A stretch of 5,512 bases of DNA from Bauldia sp. (lineage in GTDB: Bacteria; Pseudomonadota; Alphaproteobacteria; Rhizobiales; Kaistiaceae), in assembly GCA_020442095.1 (NCBI GenBank), contig JAGRKY010000411.1, forward strand, positions 1 to 5,512. The letters are read 5' to 3'. Position numbers and translations under genes: made by a program. Below are positions 5,047 to 5,512 of this stretch, one piece after another (position 1 is the stretch's first letter; each line of letters begins with the position of its first letter). Below the pieces are notes generated by a model. That model did no database searches. It had not been told where the DNA came from and worked only from the letters and a program-made list of their open reading frames with translations.

Positions 5047-5512
5047 TCACGCCGGCGCGGCGTCGATGATCCTGAGGCTCGGCTGGGTCCGCCCCTGCCA
5101 GCGGTCGGCGGAAAGCGTGCCGGCGACATGCAGCGCCCGCCCCCGCGCATCGAGCAGCGCCCGGCCGAGGTCGGTATCGGCAGCGCGGAACGCCATCGCC
5201 TTCAGCGACGTTCCGTCGGGCGATTTCAGCGCCGCGCGGACATGGCCGTTGCCGATCGTCTCGACATAGCCGACCCGGTGCATCGGAAAGGCGAAGACCG
5301 GCTCCGCATGCCCGGCGCCGAACGGACCGGCCTGCTCGACCCGTTCGATCAGGTCGACAGTCGCGCCGGTCGCCGCCAGTGCCGCGTCGATCGCGAGGCT
5401 CGCCGTCGTGTCCTCGCCCGAAGGCGATACCGCCTCGCTGGCAAGGAAGCCGCGGAGGTCGCCGAGCCACGATCGCTCGACGGTGAGGCCCGCCGCCATC
5501 GCGTGCCCGCCG
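5047..5512 (-). CDS. recJ: RecJ single-strand-specific 5'-3' exonuclease, C-terminal part (partial)
   Basis: The gene enters from the right edge and ends at TGA 5047-5049; about 154 C-terminal residues are present. The first visible residues are GGHAMAAG, the DHHA1-domain motif of RecJ and other DHH phosphoesterases, followed by the C-terminal OB-fold segment with family-typical motifs: EQAGPFGAGHAEPVFAF, SLKAMAFRA and LHVAGTLSADRWQGR. RecJ degrades single-stranded DNA from 5' ends in recombination (RecF pathway), mismatch repair and base-excision repair in the cytoplasm. The DHH catalytic domain and start are outside the window, so completeness cannot be judged. The C-terminus looks intact. 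It is convergent with the third RTX gene, marking the border between accessory and core genes. Confidence 0.93.
   Translation of the reverse strand, partial: GGHAMAAGLTVERSWLGDLRGFLASEAVSPSGEDTTASLAIDAALAATGATVDLIERVEQAGPFGAGHAEPVFAFPMHRVGYVETIGNGHVRAALKSPDGTSLKAMAFRAADTDLGRALLDARGRALHVAGTLSADRWQGRTQPSLRIIDAAPA

Noticed and set aside
3957..5150. Long (397-codon) minus-strand frame opposite the third RTX gene
   Set aside because: It spans the terminator and overlaps recJ in another frame; composition is repetitive Val/Asp shadow of RTX repeats.

Overview
The window looks like a high-GC Alphaproteobacterium, probably Hyphomicrobiales (the order of rhizobia and methylobacteria). This is inferred from GC-rich codon use, a MocE-type Rieske ferredoxin, a RecJ C-terminus of the expected family type, and the secreted RTX proteins. 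No gene fixes the genus.

Layout: the last codons of an unidentified gene (1-24) precede a small Rieske ferredoxin of the MocE type (65-394) and a 66-residue hypothetical gene (500-700). Three genes for acidic, glycine-rich RTX (calcium-binding repeat) proteins follow: one on the minus strand (754-1791), then two on the plus strand (2365-3549 and 3888-4952). A 573-bp divergent intergenic region separates the first from the second. After a good rho-independent terminator, the minus-strand recJ exonuclease gene enters from the right edge (5047-5512, partial).

The three RTX proteins share one plan: no N-terminal signal peptide, a unique N-terminal globular domain, a short block of GGxGxD-like repeats, and a C-terminal region ending in an Asp followed by a hydrophobic tail. 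That tail is the usual form of an uncleaved type I secretion signal. The N-terminal domains are unrelated to each other: a beta-sandwich-like domain in the first, a non-catalytic glutamine-amidotransferase-like (ThuA/DUF4350-like) fold in the second, and a jelly-roll-like domain in the third. The cluster therefore reads as a set of interchangeable N-terminal modules on one secretion and calcium-binding chassis. No ABC exporter, membrane-fusion protein or TolC gene is in the window, so export would rely on genes elsewhere.

The most striking signal is that the second and third RTX genes share more than the C-terminal chassis. Their -35/-10 promoter elements, their 5' leaders and about 70 bp around the start codon are recognisably homologous, although the encoded N-terminal domains differ. 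In the third locus the inherited start (3808) is knocked out of frame by about 2 extra bases and opens a 29-codon ORF. This ORF overlaps the likely new start (3888) by 10 bp. This looks like promoter-and-start capture followed by domain replacement, or a frameshifted gene start. A second theme is that transcription units here end in near-perfect 11-bp hairpins, only one of which has a T tract.
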